A stretch of 64,000 bases of DNA, taken from positions 1 through 64,000 of the forward strand of contig CAZJAZ010000005.1 in the NCBI GenBank assembly GCA_964544305.1, read 5' to 3'. Position numbers and translations under genes: made by a program. Under the pieces are notes generated by a model. The model did not search any database. It worked only from the letters and a program-made list of their open reading frames with translations, and was not told where the DNA came from. The number at the start of each line of letters is the position of its first letter. The stretch's first letter is position 1. Origin of the DNA: JAFDWI01 sp964544305 (GTDB lineage: Bacteria > Actinomycetota > Acidimicrobiia > Acidimicrobiales > Iamiaceae). Positions 34,378 through 43,199 of the stretch are shown one piece after another.

Positions 34378-35244
34378 CTATCCCAAGCCGCCAGCTCCAC
34401 CGGGTGACGGGAACCCGGCAAGTGGATCGTTCCCTTCGACGGTACGCGTCGTTCGATCCGTCACAAGGGGCATCCAATCGGGATGCGTAAGGATGTAGAA
34501 ACGGCGGGTCAGCACGGCGTCGAGGACCTGTGCCGCCACATCTGACGGGTCCAACCCATCGGAAACCAAATTCTTCACAATCTCGGCGAATTGTGCAACC
34601 TCTGCTTCATTGCCTGACGGTCCGGCGCCCGCCTCGTCGCCACGGTACCGGCCCGCGTCATAAATCCGCGTATTCACCCATCCTGGGCACAGCACGGACA
34701 CACCAACGTTTGGGGCGAGCATCGCCAACTCGGCGAACATCGTTTCGCTCAATGTGACCACACCATGTTTTGCGACGTTGTACGGTCCCATGAATCCGGG
34801 CGACAACAGACCCGCCATTGAAGCCGTGTTCACGACATGGCCTTCGCCTTGCTCGACCAGAAGGGGCACGAAACTCGACACGCCGTTAATCACGCCAAAT
34901 AAGTCAACGCCAAGAACCCACCGCCACTGCTCCGCGGGAATTGTCCACGACACCCCTCCTGCACCAACCCCAGCGTTGTTACAAATCACGTGAGCAGCCC
35001 CGAACTTGGCGAGCGTCGCATCACGCAACGCGTCTACTTGGGCCGCGTCAGAAACGTCGGTCACATGACCGTCAACCTGTGCGCCCGCATCGGCAAGCCG
35101 CTTGACCGCATCAGCAAGTTCGTCACCGGCAATATCAGCCAGCATCAACTTGGCACCCGCACCCGCAAATGCGTGCGCCATCGCAAAACCAATACCGCTC
35201 GCACCGCCGGTAATGACCGCAACTTTGTCGCGCAGATCGTCCAT
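34378..35244 (-). CDS. Short-chain dehydrogenase/reductase
   Basis: A 288-residue classical SDR. The NAD(P) site is 'VITGGASGIGFAMAHAFAGAG', then 'DGHVTDVSD', 'CNNAGVGAG', and the catalytic Ser/Tyr/Lys in 'VNTASMAGLLSPGFMGPYNVAKHG' (YxxxK). 'VSVLCPGWVNTRI' follows. ATG 35244 has AAGGGGAC before it. Substrate cannot be deduced; steroid- or fatty-acid-type alcohol dehydrogenases of this length are common in actinomycetes. The hairpin repeat at 35317 lies between it and ahcY. Confidence 0.9.
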   Translation of the reverse strand: MDDLRDKVAVITGGASGIGFAMAHAFAGAGAKLMLADIAGDELADAVKRLADAGAQVDGHVTDVSDAAQVDALRDATLAKFGAAHVICNNAGVGAGGVSWTIPAEQWRWVLGVDLFGVINGVSSFVPLLVEQGEGHVVNTASMAGLLSPGFMGPYNVAKHGVVTLSETMFAELAMLAPNVGVSVLCPGWVNTRIYDAGRYRGDEAGAGPSGNEAEVAQFAEIVKNLVSDGLDPSDVAAQVLDAVLTRRFYILTHPDWMPLVTDRTTRTVEGNDPLAGFPSPGGAGGLG

Positions 35245-35316
35245 GTTTGTCCCCTTGTCTCGATGCCGCACATCAGTGCGGCAAGAGATCCGACCTTATC
35301 GCGCCGCCCCACAATG

Positions 35317-35370
35317 CGGAACTTGTCGCTTCAACGCGCTCTATAACGACCTTATCTGCGACAAGTTCCG
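35317..35370. repeat. Hairpin repeat, copy 2
   Basis: CGGAACTTGTCGC (35317-35329) and GCGACAAGTTCCG (35358-35370) form a perfect 13-base inverted repeat with a 28-base loop. The loop matches copy 1 at 32617 in most positions, and both are followed by GTAAGG. It lies downstream of ahcY on the minus strand and just before the SDR gene; it could also act as a terminator for ahcY. Confidence 0.8.
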
Positions 35371-35383
35371 GTAAGGAGGAGCA

Positions 35384-36838
35384 TCAGTAGCGGTACTGAT
35401 CAGCCTTGTACGGTCCATCAACAGGCACACCCAAATAATCGGCCTGATCCTGGGTCAACACCGTGAGCTTCACTCCCAACGCGTCCAGGTGCAAGCGCGC
35501 CACTTTCTCATCCAAATGCTTGGGCAACACATGCACACCAAGGGGATACGCATCAAGATCGGTGTGCAACGCGATCTGCGCCAACACCTGATTCGAGAAA
35601 CTGTTCGACATCACAAAACTCGGATGACCCGTCGCGCACCCCAGATTCAACAATCGACCCTCGGCCAAAATAATGACCGAATGCCCATCGGGGAACACAT
35701 ACTCATCAACCTGCGGTTTGATGTTCACTCGCTTCACATCGCTCATCCGGTCAAGGCCGGCCATGTCGATCTCATTATCGAAATGACCGATGTTCCCGAC
35801 GATCGCCTGATGCTTCATCTTGGCCATGTCGCCAGCCATGATGATGTCCTTGTTGCCCGTGGTCGAAATGAAAATGTCCGCGGTCGACACCACATCAGAC
35901 AGTCGGGCAACTTCGTAGCCGTCCATCGCAGCCTGCAATGCACAAATTGGGTCAATTTCACCCACGATCACCCGGGCACCCTGTCCACGTAACGAGTCAC
36001 AACACCCCTTGCCGACATCGCCATAACCAGCCACAAACGCAACCTTGCCGCCGATCATCACATCGGTCGCCCGGTTGATCCCATCAATGAGCGAGTGCCG
36101 ACAGCCGTACAAGTTGTCAAACTTTGACTTGGTCACCGAATCGTTCACGTTGATCGCGGTAAATCGCAACGTACCAGCCTCGGCCATCTGATACAGACGG
36201 TGCACGCCTGTTGTGGTTTCTTCTGACACACCCTTGATGCCCGCGACGATCTTCGACCACTTGTCACTCGACGAGGCCAGCGAGCGGCGCAACAACTCAA
36301 GTACCACACCCCACTCTTCCGAGTCGTCGTCTGACGTGGCTGGCACCGCACCGGCCGCCTCGTACTCGGCACCTTTGTGCACGACAAGCGTTGCGTCGCC
36401 ACCATCGTCAAGAATCAGGTTCGGACCTTCGCCACCGGGCCATGTCAGAACCTGCTCGGTGCACCACCAGTACTCCTCAAGGGACTCGCCCTTCCACGCA
36501 AACACCGGCACACCCCGAGGATTGTCGATCGTTCCGTTCGGGCCAACCGCCACCGCCGCAGCAGCGTGATCTTGCGTCGAAAAAATGTTGCATGAACACC
36601 AGCGCACCTGGGCGCCAAGTGCAGTCAACGTTTCAATCAACACGGCGGTTTGGATCGTCATGTGCAACGAACCGGTAATGCGGGCACCGGCGAGTGGCTG
36701 GGCGTCGGCGTACTCGGCACGGATTGCCATAAGGCCAGGCATTTCGTGTTCGGCAAGCTCGATTTCTTTGCGGCCAAACGCGGCCAGCGACAAATCGGCA
36801 ACTTTGAAATCGGTCTCAGACAAGGCGTTTTCAGGCAT
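35384..36838 (-). CDS. ahcY: Adenosylhomocysteinase
   Basis: A 484-residue NAD enzyme that splits S-adenosylhomocysteine to adenosine and homocysteine, keeping methyltransferases active. 'SLHMTIQTAVLIETLTALGAQVRWCSCNIFSTQDHAAAA' is the substrate-binding start, 'GKVAFVAGYGDVGKGCCDSLRGQGA' the NAD site, and the end 'YKADQYRY' is the invariant tail that closes the neighbouring subunit's NAD pocket. ATG 36838 follows AAAGG; a longer frame to 36925 is not conserved. I looked for an S-adenosylhomocysteine riboswitch upstream and saw none. Confidence 0.97.
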   Translation of the reverse strand: MPENALSETDFKVADLSLAAFGRKEIELAEHEMPGLMAIRAEYADAQPLAGARITGSLHMTIQTAVLIETLTALGAQVRWCSCNIFSTQDHAAAAVAVGPNGTIDNPRGVPVFAWKGESLEEYWWCTEQVLTWPGGEGPNLILDDGGDATLVVHKGAEYEAAGAVPATSDDDSEEWGVVLELLRRSLASSSDKWSKIVAGIKGVSEETTTGVHRLYQMAEAGTLRFTAINVNDSVTKSKFDNLYGCRHSLIDGINRATDVMIGGKVAFVAGYGDVGKGCCDSLRGQGARVIVGEIDPICALQAAMDGYEVARLSDVVSTADIFISTTGNKDIIMAGDMAKMKHQAIVGNIGHFDNEIDMAGLDRMSDVKRVNIKPQVDEYVFPDGHSVIILAEGRLLNLGCATGHPSFVMSNSFSNQVLAQIALHTDLDAYPLGVHVLPKHLDEKVARLHLDALGVKLTVLTQDQADYLGVPVDGPYKADQYRY

Positions 36839-36958
36839 GGGTGAACCTTTCACAATTCGATGATCAAATGAAGCGGGGCCGGGGTCAACTGACACCAATC
36901 GGTTCAGCCCTGTGCGAAGCGCCAACGCTAGCGGATCAACACCGCCAAGACGGGATTG

Positions 36959-37441
36959 TCAGGCCTGTGGAGCCTGACTCAGTACCCCAAGAAGAGACAC
37001 TGCGCTCCCCTGCTCGGACAGCGTCTCTTGATCACGCTCAATCGACGACCGAGTCGGGGCGGCAGGGAAAAACCCAACGACGGCGAATACGACACCGACC
37101 AACATCGTCCACCAAGCATGTGTCAACAAAAACGTCACGAACATGAACAACACGGGCCCTTCGGTGAGTGCCATACGGATAATCAGCCGGGACTGATACG
37201 TGCGAAACAGCGCAGCTTCTGACGACCCGTCAAGCTTGGGGGCAACTTTTGGCCCGGCCACAACAACAATTGCACCAAATACAAACGCCACGAGCGCGAG
37301 GGTAATGGGTGGATCGTCAACGGGGTCACCAGTCACCACGAGAACGGCCAAAATGACCGCGAACGTGGCGACCCCCATCACCAACGCCAAGTAGATAACC
37401 CACAAACTCTTGAGACGGGTTGTTGCCGGTTGGTCACTCAT
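36959..37441 (-). CDS. Small four-helix membrane protein
   Basis: A 160-residue protein with four hydrophobic segments: 'LWVIYLALVMGVATFAVILAVLVV', 'ITLALVAFVFGAIVVVA', 'GPVLFMFVTFLL', and 'WWTMLVGVVFAVVGFFPAAP'. I see no motif that names a family. ATG 37441 has an AGG nine bases before it. The long palindromic element at 37452-37617 ends only 11 bases upstream of the start, so its folding could affect translation. It lies between ahcY and the SIS/PGI gene on the same strand. Confidence 0.7.
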   Translation of the reverse strand: MSDQPATTRLKSLWVIYLALVMGVATFAVILAVLVVTGDPVDDPPITLALVAFVFGAIVVVAGPKVAPKLDGSSEAALFRTYQSRLIIRMALTEGPVLFMFVTFLLTHAWWTMLVGVVFAVVGFFPAAPTRSSIERDQETLSEQGSAVSLLGVLSQAPQA

Positions 37442-37451
37442 CCCCGTCAAC

Positions 37452-37617
37452 CTAGTGCCGCGTCAGGCAACGTTTGCGTTGTTCGTGGCGAGGCGGAATC
37501 TACGCTCGCAAGGACGCAGGACGAAGGCGCATACGCAATGCGTCAAGGACGAGGACGCAGCGAGGGAAGAATCCGACCGCCACGACAGATAGCCAATGTT
37601 GCGTGACACGGCACTAG
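37452..37617. repeat. 166-base near-palindromic element (MITE-like)
   Basis: The ends CTAGTGCCGCGTCAGGCAAC and, inverted, CTAGTGCCGTGTCACGCAAC match over 23 bases with three mismatches. The interior continues as an imperfect palindrome (TCGTGGCG near 37482 against CGCCACGA near 37578; apex ACGCA-A-TGCGT near 37535). Both edges are CTAG. It has no coding capacity. It lies between the SIS/PGI stop and the start of the small membrane protein gene. A non-autonomous mobile element is the likely origin. Confidence 0.7.
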
Positions 37618-37647
37618 TTGCCCCATCAAAGGTCGTTGCGCCTAGGA

Positions 37648-38658
37648 CTATCGATCAGCCCAGAACTCATCCAAGATCGACGTTGCACTCGGATCAACGT
37701 CTGCAAGCGCAGCCAATTCGACGCCAACCCATTGTCCAAACACTGCCTGGGCAATCCAGGGCACCGGGCACACCGGAACATCTGGTCGTTCAACCCCTGC
37801 AACGACTTCGGCCAATACCTCATCGACCGCGACAAAATCGCTCTTGTGCGCCGGGTCATCAAGCAAGACCAGCGTGAAAATCTGCCGGGTTACATCCCCC
37901 GCCTGACCAAAACCCGCGATCTCATCATGCGACATCGCACCGATTGACGCGGCGAACGCCGGCAACTTCGCTGACTGATTCACCGCTGATTTCCACCAGC
38001 GGGCCGCGGCCTCACCGGTTACGCCCGAACCATAGATCAGGGGCATTGTACGCCCGACACGTCGAGCAAACGACGCGCTTTCTGGGCGTTCACGGCCACT
38101 CGACTGTGCGCCACATTGCGCGGTGACGCTCTCCACACTCGTGTGGATCTGCTCGATAAATCCGGACGCATCAACTTCAAGCCCGAGCGCGCCAAGAACC
38201 TTGGTCAACGCCACAGCCACCACACCGGGCAAGACACGAGGGGCAACCACCGACGCATCAAGCAATATGACGTGCGCCCCACGCAATGACGATTCGGCAC
38301 CAAAGTCTTGGTCAGCGCAAATCACGACAACCGACGCGCCACGCGCAAGAGCCTGATCGGCCAGTGACCGAGACCGCGCATCAACGCGTGTCAGCGCAAC
38401 CACAATCACCGTGCACGCCGGCCCGACCCACGTGGGCAAGGTGTTGGTCGAATGGACAACGACCGGCACCGTCGAGTGCACCAACGCTTGTTCGACTACG
38501 ACTCCCGCGTCAATGGCATCATCGCCAGCGGCCGCCACAAGCACCGAGGTCGTGGCGGCCACGTTGGGCAGCACGATTTCTTGATCGCACACGGTGCGAA
38601 TTCGACCGGGCAAATCGGCAAGCGCGCCGCGCAAGCCACCCACGTCTGGTGCCGTCAC
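37648..38658 (-). CDS. SIS-domain phosphoglucose/phosphomannose isomerase-like protein
   Basis: A 336-residue protein. Residues about 35-170 form a sugar-isomerase (SIS) fold; 'RTMPLIYGSGVTGEAAARWWKSAVNQSAKLPAFAAS' with 'IGAMSHDEIAG' is the PGI C-terminal signature of bifunctional phosphoglucose/phosphomannose isomerases. It would interconvert glucose-6-P, fructose-6-P and possibly mannose-6-P. GTG 38658 overlaps the stop of the Trm112-like gene by four bases (GTGA), so manB, Trm112-like and this gene form one operon. The arrangement matches that near sahH in mycobacteria (Rv3255c-Rv3257c). Confidence 0.88.
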   Translation of the reverse strand: MTAPDVGGLRGALADLPGRIRTVCDQEIVLPNVAATTSVLVAAAGDDAIDAGVVVEQALVHSTVPVVVHSTNTLPTWVGPACTVIVVALTRVDARSRSLADQALARGASVVVICADQDFGAESSLRGAHVILLDASVVAPRVLPGVVAVALTKVLGALGLEVDASGFIEQIHTSVESVTAQCGAQSSGRERPESASFARRVGRTMPLIYGSGVTGEAAARWWKSAVNQSAKLPAFAASIGAMSHDEIAGFGQAGDVTRQIFTLVLLDDPAHKSDFVAVDEVLAEVVAGVERPDVPVCPVPWIAQAVFGQWVGVELAALADVDPSATSILDEFWADR

Positions 38659-38897
38659 GACGACGGTTCGCCGGTGGCGCGCACACCACCCGCTTCGAAA
38701 CGCTTCTCGAGCTCCGCGGAACTTTCATCGTCAACATCACTTGCTTCATGCACCAGCAAGATTGGAATGTTGTCTTTGATGTCGTAACGACGCTTGAGAC
38801 GAGGGTTATACAAGAAGCCGTCATCGGCGAAATACCACAGCGGCTGCTTGTCTTCCGGGCAAACCAGAATCTCAAGGAGGTTCGAATTAAGAGCCAT
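38655..38897 (-). CDS. Trm112-like zinc-ribbon protein
   Basis: An 80-residue protein: 'NSNLLEILVCPEDKQPLWYF', 'LYNPRLKRRYDIKDNIPILLV', typical of the Trm112/UPF0434 family (YcaR). Eukaryal Trm112 activates methyltransferases; bacterial roles are less clear. Only one CP-x-x motif is present, as usual for the short bacterial type. ATG 38897 is preceded by GGAAGG. It lies between manB and the SIS/PGI gene, overlapping the latter by four bases. Confidence 0.88.
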   Translation of the reverse strand: MALNSNLLEILVCPEDKQPLWYFADDGFLYNPRLKRRYDIKDNIPILLVHEASDVDDESSAELEKRFEAGGVRATGEPSS

Positions 38898-38913
38898 GAA
38901 TCGTGTTCCTTCC

Positions 38914-40272
38914 TCAGGCGCCCGCAAAAAGGGCACGGACTTCATCAACATGTTGGGCGACCTCATCGGTTGAGTTCGCTTCCAAGTTCAAACGCAATAG
39001 CGGCTCCGTGTTTGACGGGCGCAGATTAAACCACCAGTCGCCACAGTCCACGGTCAGCCCATCGAGACGATCTTGCGCAAAACCCGCGTACGCCTGCGCC
39101 ACCCGGTCGATCACTTCAGCAGTATTTGCAACCGTTGTGTTGATTTCACCTGAAGCCACATATCGTTCGAACTGGCGCCGCAACTCCGACAATGGTTCAC
39201 TCTTTGCCGATACGAAATCGATGACGTGCATCGCCGCAATGATCCCCGAATCCGCTCGGAAATTGTCACGAAAGTAGTAGTGCGCTGAATGCTCACCGCC
39301 AAAGATCGCGCCCGTCTCCGCCATCACCGCTTTCACAAACGAATGCCCCACCCGGGTTCGCACCGGCGTGCCACCCGCCTCTGTGATCAACTCGGGCACC
39401 GCTTTGGAACAAATGAGATTGTGCAAAATCGTCGCATTCGGTTCACGAGCCAACATCATCGACGCCACGAGCGACGTGGTTGTCGAACCTGACATCGGTT
39501 CGCCCTTTTCATCCACCACGAAAACCCGGTCCGCGTCGCCATCAAATGCCAACCCGAGATCAGCACCCGTCTCGATCACCCGCCTGCGCAGGTCAGCCTG
39601 ATTCTCAGTCTGAATCGGGTCGGCCGGATGATTCGGAAAAGTCCCGTCAAGCTCTTCAAAAAGGATTTCGACCGACACGGGCAGCGCATCAAACACGGCC
39701 GGAACAATCAAACCGCCCATGCCATTCGCCGTGTCGGCAACAATTTTTAGCGGCCGCAAACCCGCGGGATCGTTCAAAAACGAACGGACATGTGTCGCGA
39801 ACTCATCAAGCATCGAACGCGACGACAATGAACCGACTTCACTCGGAGCAGGGTCAAGCATTGTGGCCGCATCTCGGCGAATCTGATCCAGACCCGACTC
39901 TTCCCCGACCGGCCGGGCCCCCGAACGGCAAAACTTGATGCCGTTATAAGCAGCCGGATTATGTGATGCAGTAAACATCGCCCCGGGGGCATCAAGGCGA
40001 CCCGATGCGAAATACAACAAATCAGTCGACGCCAAACCTAAGTCAATGACATCCAAACCCTGACGCTGCACGCCCGTTGCAAACGCACCGGCAAGTTCAA
40101 CACCTGACGTGCGCATGTCGCGTGCGATCAAAACCCGGCGGGTTCCCGGGTCAACCGTCGACACGTAGCGCGCGAACGCGGCGCCGATTCGCCCCACCAC
40201 CTCTGCATCAATCTGGTCGGGATACGTACCGCGCACGTCGTACGCGTGGAAAATCGCATTCAGGTCAGCCAT
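38914..40272 (-). CDS. manB: Phosphomannomutase/phosphoglucomutase
   Basis: A 452-residue alpha-D-phosphohexomutase. It starts 'IFHAYDVRGTYPDQIDAEVV', the phosphoserine loop is 'FTASHNPAAYNGIKF', the metal loop is 'LAFDGDADRVFVVD', the sugar loop 'GGEHSAHYYF', and the phosphate-binding end 'LRPSNTEPLLRLNLEA'. It makes mannose-1-P (and perhaps glucose-1-P) for GDP-mannose, needed for envelope mannolipids and glycans. It heads the operon with the Trm112-like protein and SIS/PGI. Confidence 0.95.
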   Translation of the reverse strand: MADLNAIFHAYDVRGTYPDQIDAEVVGRIGAAFARYVSTVDPGTRRVLIARDMRTSGVELAGAFATGVQRQGLDVIDLGLASTDLLYFASGRLDAPGAMFTASHNPAAYNGIKFCRSGARPVGEESGLDQIRRDAATMLDPAPSEVGSLSSRSMLDEFATHVRSFLNDPAGLRPLKIVADTANGMGGLIVPAVFDALPVSVEILFEELDGTFPNHPADPIQTENQADLRRRVIETGADLGLAFDGDADRVFVVDEKGEPMSGSTTTSLVASMMLAREPNATILHNLICSKAVPELITEAGGTPVRTRVGHSFVKAVMAETGAIFGGEHSAHYYFRDNFRADSGIIAAMHVIDFVSAKSEPLSELRRQFERYVASGEINTTVANTAEVIDRVAQAYAGFAQDRLDGLTVDCGDWWFNLRPSNTEPLLRLNLEANSTDEVAQHVDEVRALFAGA

Positions 40273-40286
40273 GGCGAACCGCGAGC

Positions 40287-43199
40287 CTAGACGGATTCGG
40301 GCTTGCCGTCGGAGTCGACACCCTCACGTGGCGCGCCTTGCTCAACCTCAATGGGCAAAACATGCACTTCGTCAGGCGGATCAATCGGCTCGTCACCCGC
40401 TACGTCAACGGCGTCTTCGCCTTGAGAAGTGTCCACTTCTTGTTCAGGGGTGTAAACGGCCTTCGCACGACGCTCGGCCGCACGTCGAGAAAGCCGTTCA
40501 TACAACGGCGACGCAACGGCAACGGCCGGGCGACGCGACAACACCACCAAGCCCATCAAACCCACCACCAACATCAACAAGGCAAGCCAGTTCACCGGGG
40601 TACGTCCATAGTGCAACGTGACATGCTTCGAAGTGGGAATCACGACCATCTGATTCGGCGTAATCCGATACGGACCTTTGGCCCCTTCAACCTGCCAGTT
40701 GGGGTAATACGAAACCTTCACACGGATCGGCGTACCGATCCGATCCACATCAAACGACACGCGGTCGGTCGAAAGCTTAATATTCGACACTTCAACATGT
40801 TTGACCCTTGGCGTGGAGACACGAGGAAGCGGACTCGATGCTTTCTTCCCCGTTGTTTGGGAGACAACATCGGTCAAGGTTGACCACGAACGATCCCAAT
40901 ACGACGTGTCAACGGCCACGCGCTTCCATGACTTTGGACCATTAAACGCAAACGGCACATCCCACCGACTCGGATCTAAATACCACGCCACCGAAGGCTG
41001 CACCGACGATTTCGCCTGATCGGCCACATCCCACACCGCCGGCTCATGGGCGAGTGGTTCGACCATCTTCACGTTCTTGATCTGATAGATATGCCACGGC
41101 CCTGACGTTGCGACCTTGATCAAGTCGTCAAGTTGATCGGCTGCTGCGATCGTGGTCGGCGAGTCCGCCAGGTAATACTTCACCCCAAGCAGACGCAAAT
41201 GTTCGACACCGGATGCAACGTTGAGCCCCGGATACGGCAAGCCACGCATCGGATTCGACGGCGTTGCAGACAGCTCAGAGGCATTCAAGAAATGGAATGG
41301 CGTGGTTGCGGACGACTCGAAATACAACCCTTCCATTGATCCAATGCATGAATCCGTCCAGTACGGCAACAACATCAACGCCATTGGTGTGCCGTAGTCG
41401 CCTTCACGAGCATTATCGGCTTCCCACATCGCCCGGCCGCATCCGTGCGCCGGATCGTTTCCGAGACGGGCCATCGTGTCGATCAGCGCTTTGTACTCCG
41501 CGTACGGATTCTGCGACCGCTCGGTCGGCGACGTCCGTCCTTCGTAGCCACTGTAATTCCACTCGGCCCATCCTGAACCCGGGTTCGAATCAGACGTGCG
41601 CCACGGACCAAAGGAATACTCGGCCCCAACCAGTTTGCCGCCGGGCAGATGATGCAACGGTAAACCCACAAACACGAAGCCTGCCGCCGCCGCAAGCACC
41701 GTGCACCCCAACGACGTGACCGGGTTGATGTGACCAGGGCGGCGTGCAAGCAATGTGGAGAGAGCAAAGATGACGCCCGATACACCCATAGCCGCCAGCA
41801 ACATGAGCGACAGGTAATAGAACGGCAAGATTCGGGCATTCCACAATTGGATTTGTGGCATGAATCGAAACGCCAACGCGGTCGCAGCGACACAGCCCAT
41901 GAGTGCTTGACCGACCCGGTTTCGATATGCGAGTGACACCACCGCACCCAAACCAGCGCACAAGAAAATCCAGGTCATACGGCTGGGGAACAGATAATCG
42001 CCGTAGCCGAGTCCAGCGGGAGGCAACTGTTCAAAACCCATGTCGATCGTAAAAGACCGATACCAATAGAACGGCAGCATCCAGAACGCGGCCAAACATC
42101 CTGCGACCACACCCACAACCACGATCAGCTTCACACGGCCAACCGACGGGCGCACCACGAACATCACCGCGGTTGCAAGCAATACAAAGAAGAACGGCAA
42201 CAGATGGCACAGGCCGACCAGGGCCAACAACCCCGCAGCCAACGCCCGGTGACGTCCGGTGCGCATGGCACGAGTCATGACACCCAAATACACAAGCGAC
42301 AATGACAGCGCAATCGAGAACGAATACTCCCCCGCCATCGTCGATAACAGGTTCCCGCCGATGATGTTGCCCGTGCCAATCAATTCGCCCGACGAGGGAT
42401 ACCGAACAAGTGGCTCACGGTTGTAGACAAACACCAATGCGGCAATCGCAAATAACGGTGGCGCAGGGAAACGAAGGTCAGCGAGTTTTGCGAACGCCCA
42501 CGCCGACAAGGGCATCGTGATGAGCCCGATCACCGTCACCCACTTGAACGCCACGTTGTAGGTAATCGGAATCGATACGACGATCAAGAAAATGCCGACC
42601 GTCGCGAGCACCTTGCGAGCAACAAATAGCCGCTTTCCAACAAGCCCGGAAACGGCAATCCCCGCAGAGACAATGACCGCAGGGATCACAAGTAGCGAAT
42701 TGAAACCCTTGGTTAACGCCACGATCGCGTACGCGGGGCCCACCATGTAGTACCCGAATGCGGGGAAACCTCCGTACCAATCTGGGGTCCAGCCGGTAAA
42801 GCGCCAATGCGGCAACACATGGCGCATCAGATACATCGGGCCCCAAACGTGCGCCCCCATGTCGCCACCGGTCGGCGTGGTGTCTTTGAGCAGCAGATTG
42901 ATATGCAACGTGGAGAGGATGTAACCGCACGCCCCCACCACGATCAACAACGTCAGCCATGACGACAACGGCTGATCAAGTATCCGTTTGCCCCAAGCGA
43001 ACAAACGATCACGGTTTGCACGCCAACCCGGCTCAAGTGCGGGCAAGTCATCACGATCGGCCCGAGCACGTGCGACCGGTTTCATGACATCGTCCCAGCC
43101 TGGGTCAACGATCACGTCGTTCGTGACCGCAAACTCGTCGATTTCGCGGCCGCTTTCATCGGCGACGTCACCTGAAGAGATCATTTCGTCGCTACTCAC
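40287..43199 (-). CDS. Large GT-C-like membrane protein
   Basis: A 970-residue protein beginning with a soluble stretch of about 75 residues and then some twelve to fourteen membrane helices between residues 80 and 540 and two near 875-900. The first loop 'LLLKDTTPTGGDMGAHVWGP' has an acidic residue followed by a His, as in GT-C glycosyltransferases that use polyprenyl-linked sugars. A large exported domain of about 330 residues precedes the last helices. GTG 43199 overlaps the stop of the CPBP protease gene by four bases. It is probably a membrane mannosyl- or arabinosyl-type transferase, but no close family was recognised. Confidence 0.7.
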   Translation of the reverse strand: MSSDEMISSGDVADESGREIDEFAVTNDVIVDPGWDDVMKPVARARADRDDLPALEPGWRANRDRLFAWGKRILDQPLSSWLTLLIVVGACGYILSTLHINLLLKDTTPTGGDMGAHVWGPMYLMRHVLPHWRFTGWTPDWYGGFPAFGYYMVGPAYAIVALTKGFNSLLVIPAVIVSAGIAVSGLVGKRLFVARKVLATVGIFLIVVSIPITYNVAFKWVTVIGLITMPLSAWAFAKLADLRFPAPPLFAIAALVFVYNREPLVRYPSSGELIGTGNIIGGNLLSTMAGEYSFSIALSLSLVYLGVMTRAMRTGRHRALAAGLLALVGLCHLLPFFFVLLATAVMFVVRPSVGRVKLIVVVGVVAGCLAAFWMLPFYWYRSFTIDMGFEQLPPAGLGYGDYLFPSRMTWIFLCAGLGAVVSLAYRNRVGQALMGCVAATALAFRFMPQIQLWNARILPFYYLSLMLLAAMGVSGVIFALSTLLARRPGHINPVTSLGCTVLAAAAGFVFVGLPLHHLPGGKLVGAEYSFGPWRTSDSNPGSGWAEWNYSGYEGRTSPTERSQNPYAEYKALIDTMARLGNDPAHGCGRAMWEADNAREGDYGTPMALMLLPYWTDSCIGSMEGLYFESSATTPFHFLNASELSATPSNPMRGLPYPGLNVASGVEHLRLLGVKYYLADSPTTIAAADQLDDLIKVATSGPWHIYQIKNVKMVEPLAHEPAVWDVADQAKSSVQPSVAWYLDPSRWDVPFAFNGPKSWKRVAVDTSYWDRSWSTLTDVVSQTTGKKASSPLPRVSTPRVKHVEVSNIKLSTDRVSFDVDRIGTPIRVKVSYYPNWQVEGAKGPYRITPNQMVVIPTSKHVTLHYGRTPVNWLALLMLVVGLMGLVVLSRRPAVAVASPLYERLSRRAAERRAKAVYTPEQEVDTSQGEDAVDVAGDEPIDPPDEVHVLPIEVEQGAPREGVDSDGKPESV

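Noticed and set aside
36839..36960. S-adenosylhomocysteine riboswitch upstream of ahcY
   Set aside because: The conserved core and the outer stem pattern are not found on the minus strand.
40077..40883. Plus-strand frame of 268 codons opposite manB and the GT-C-like gene
   Set aside because: Low-complexity, opposite two real genes and spanning their junction.
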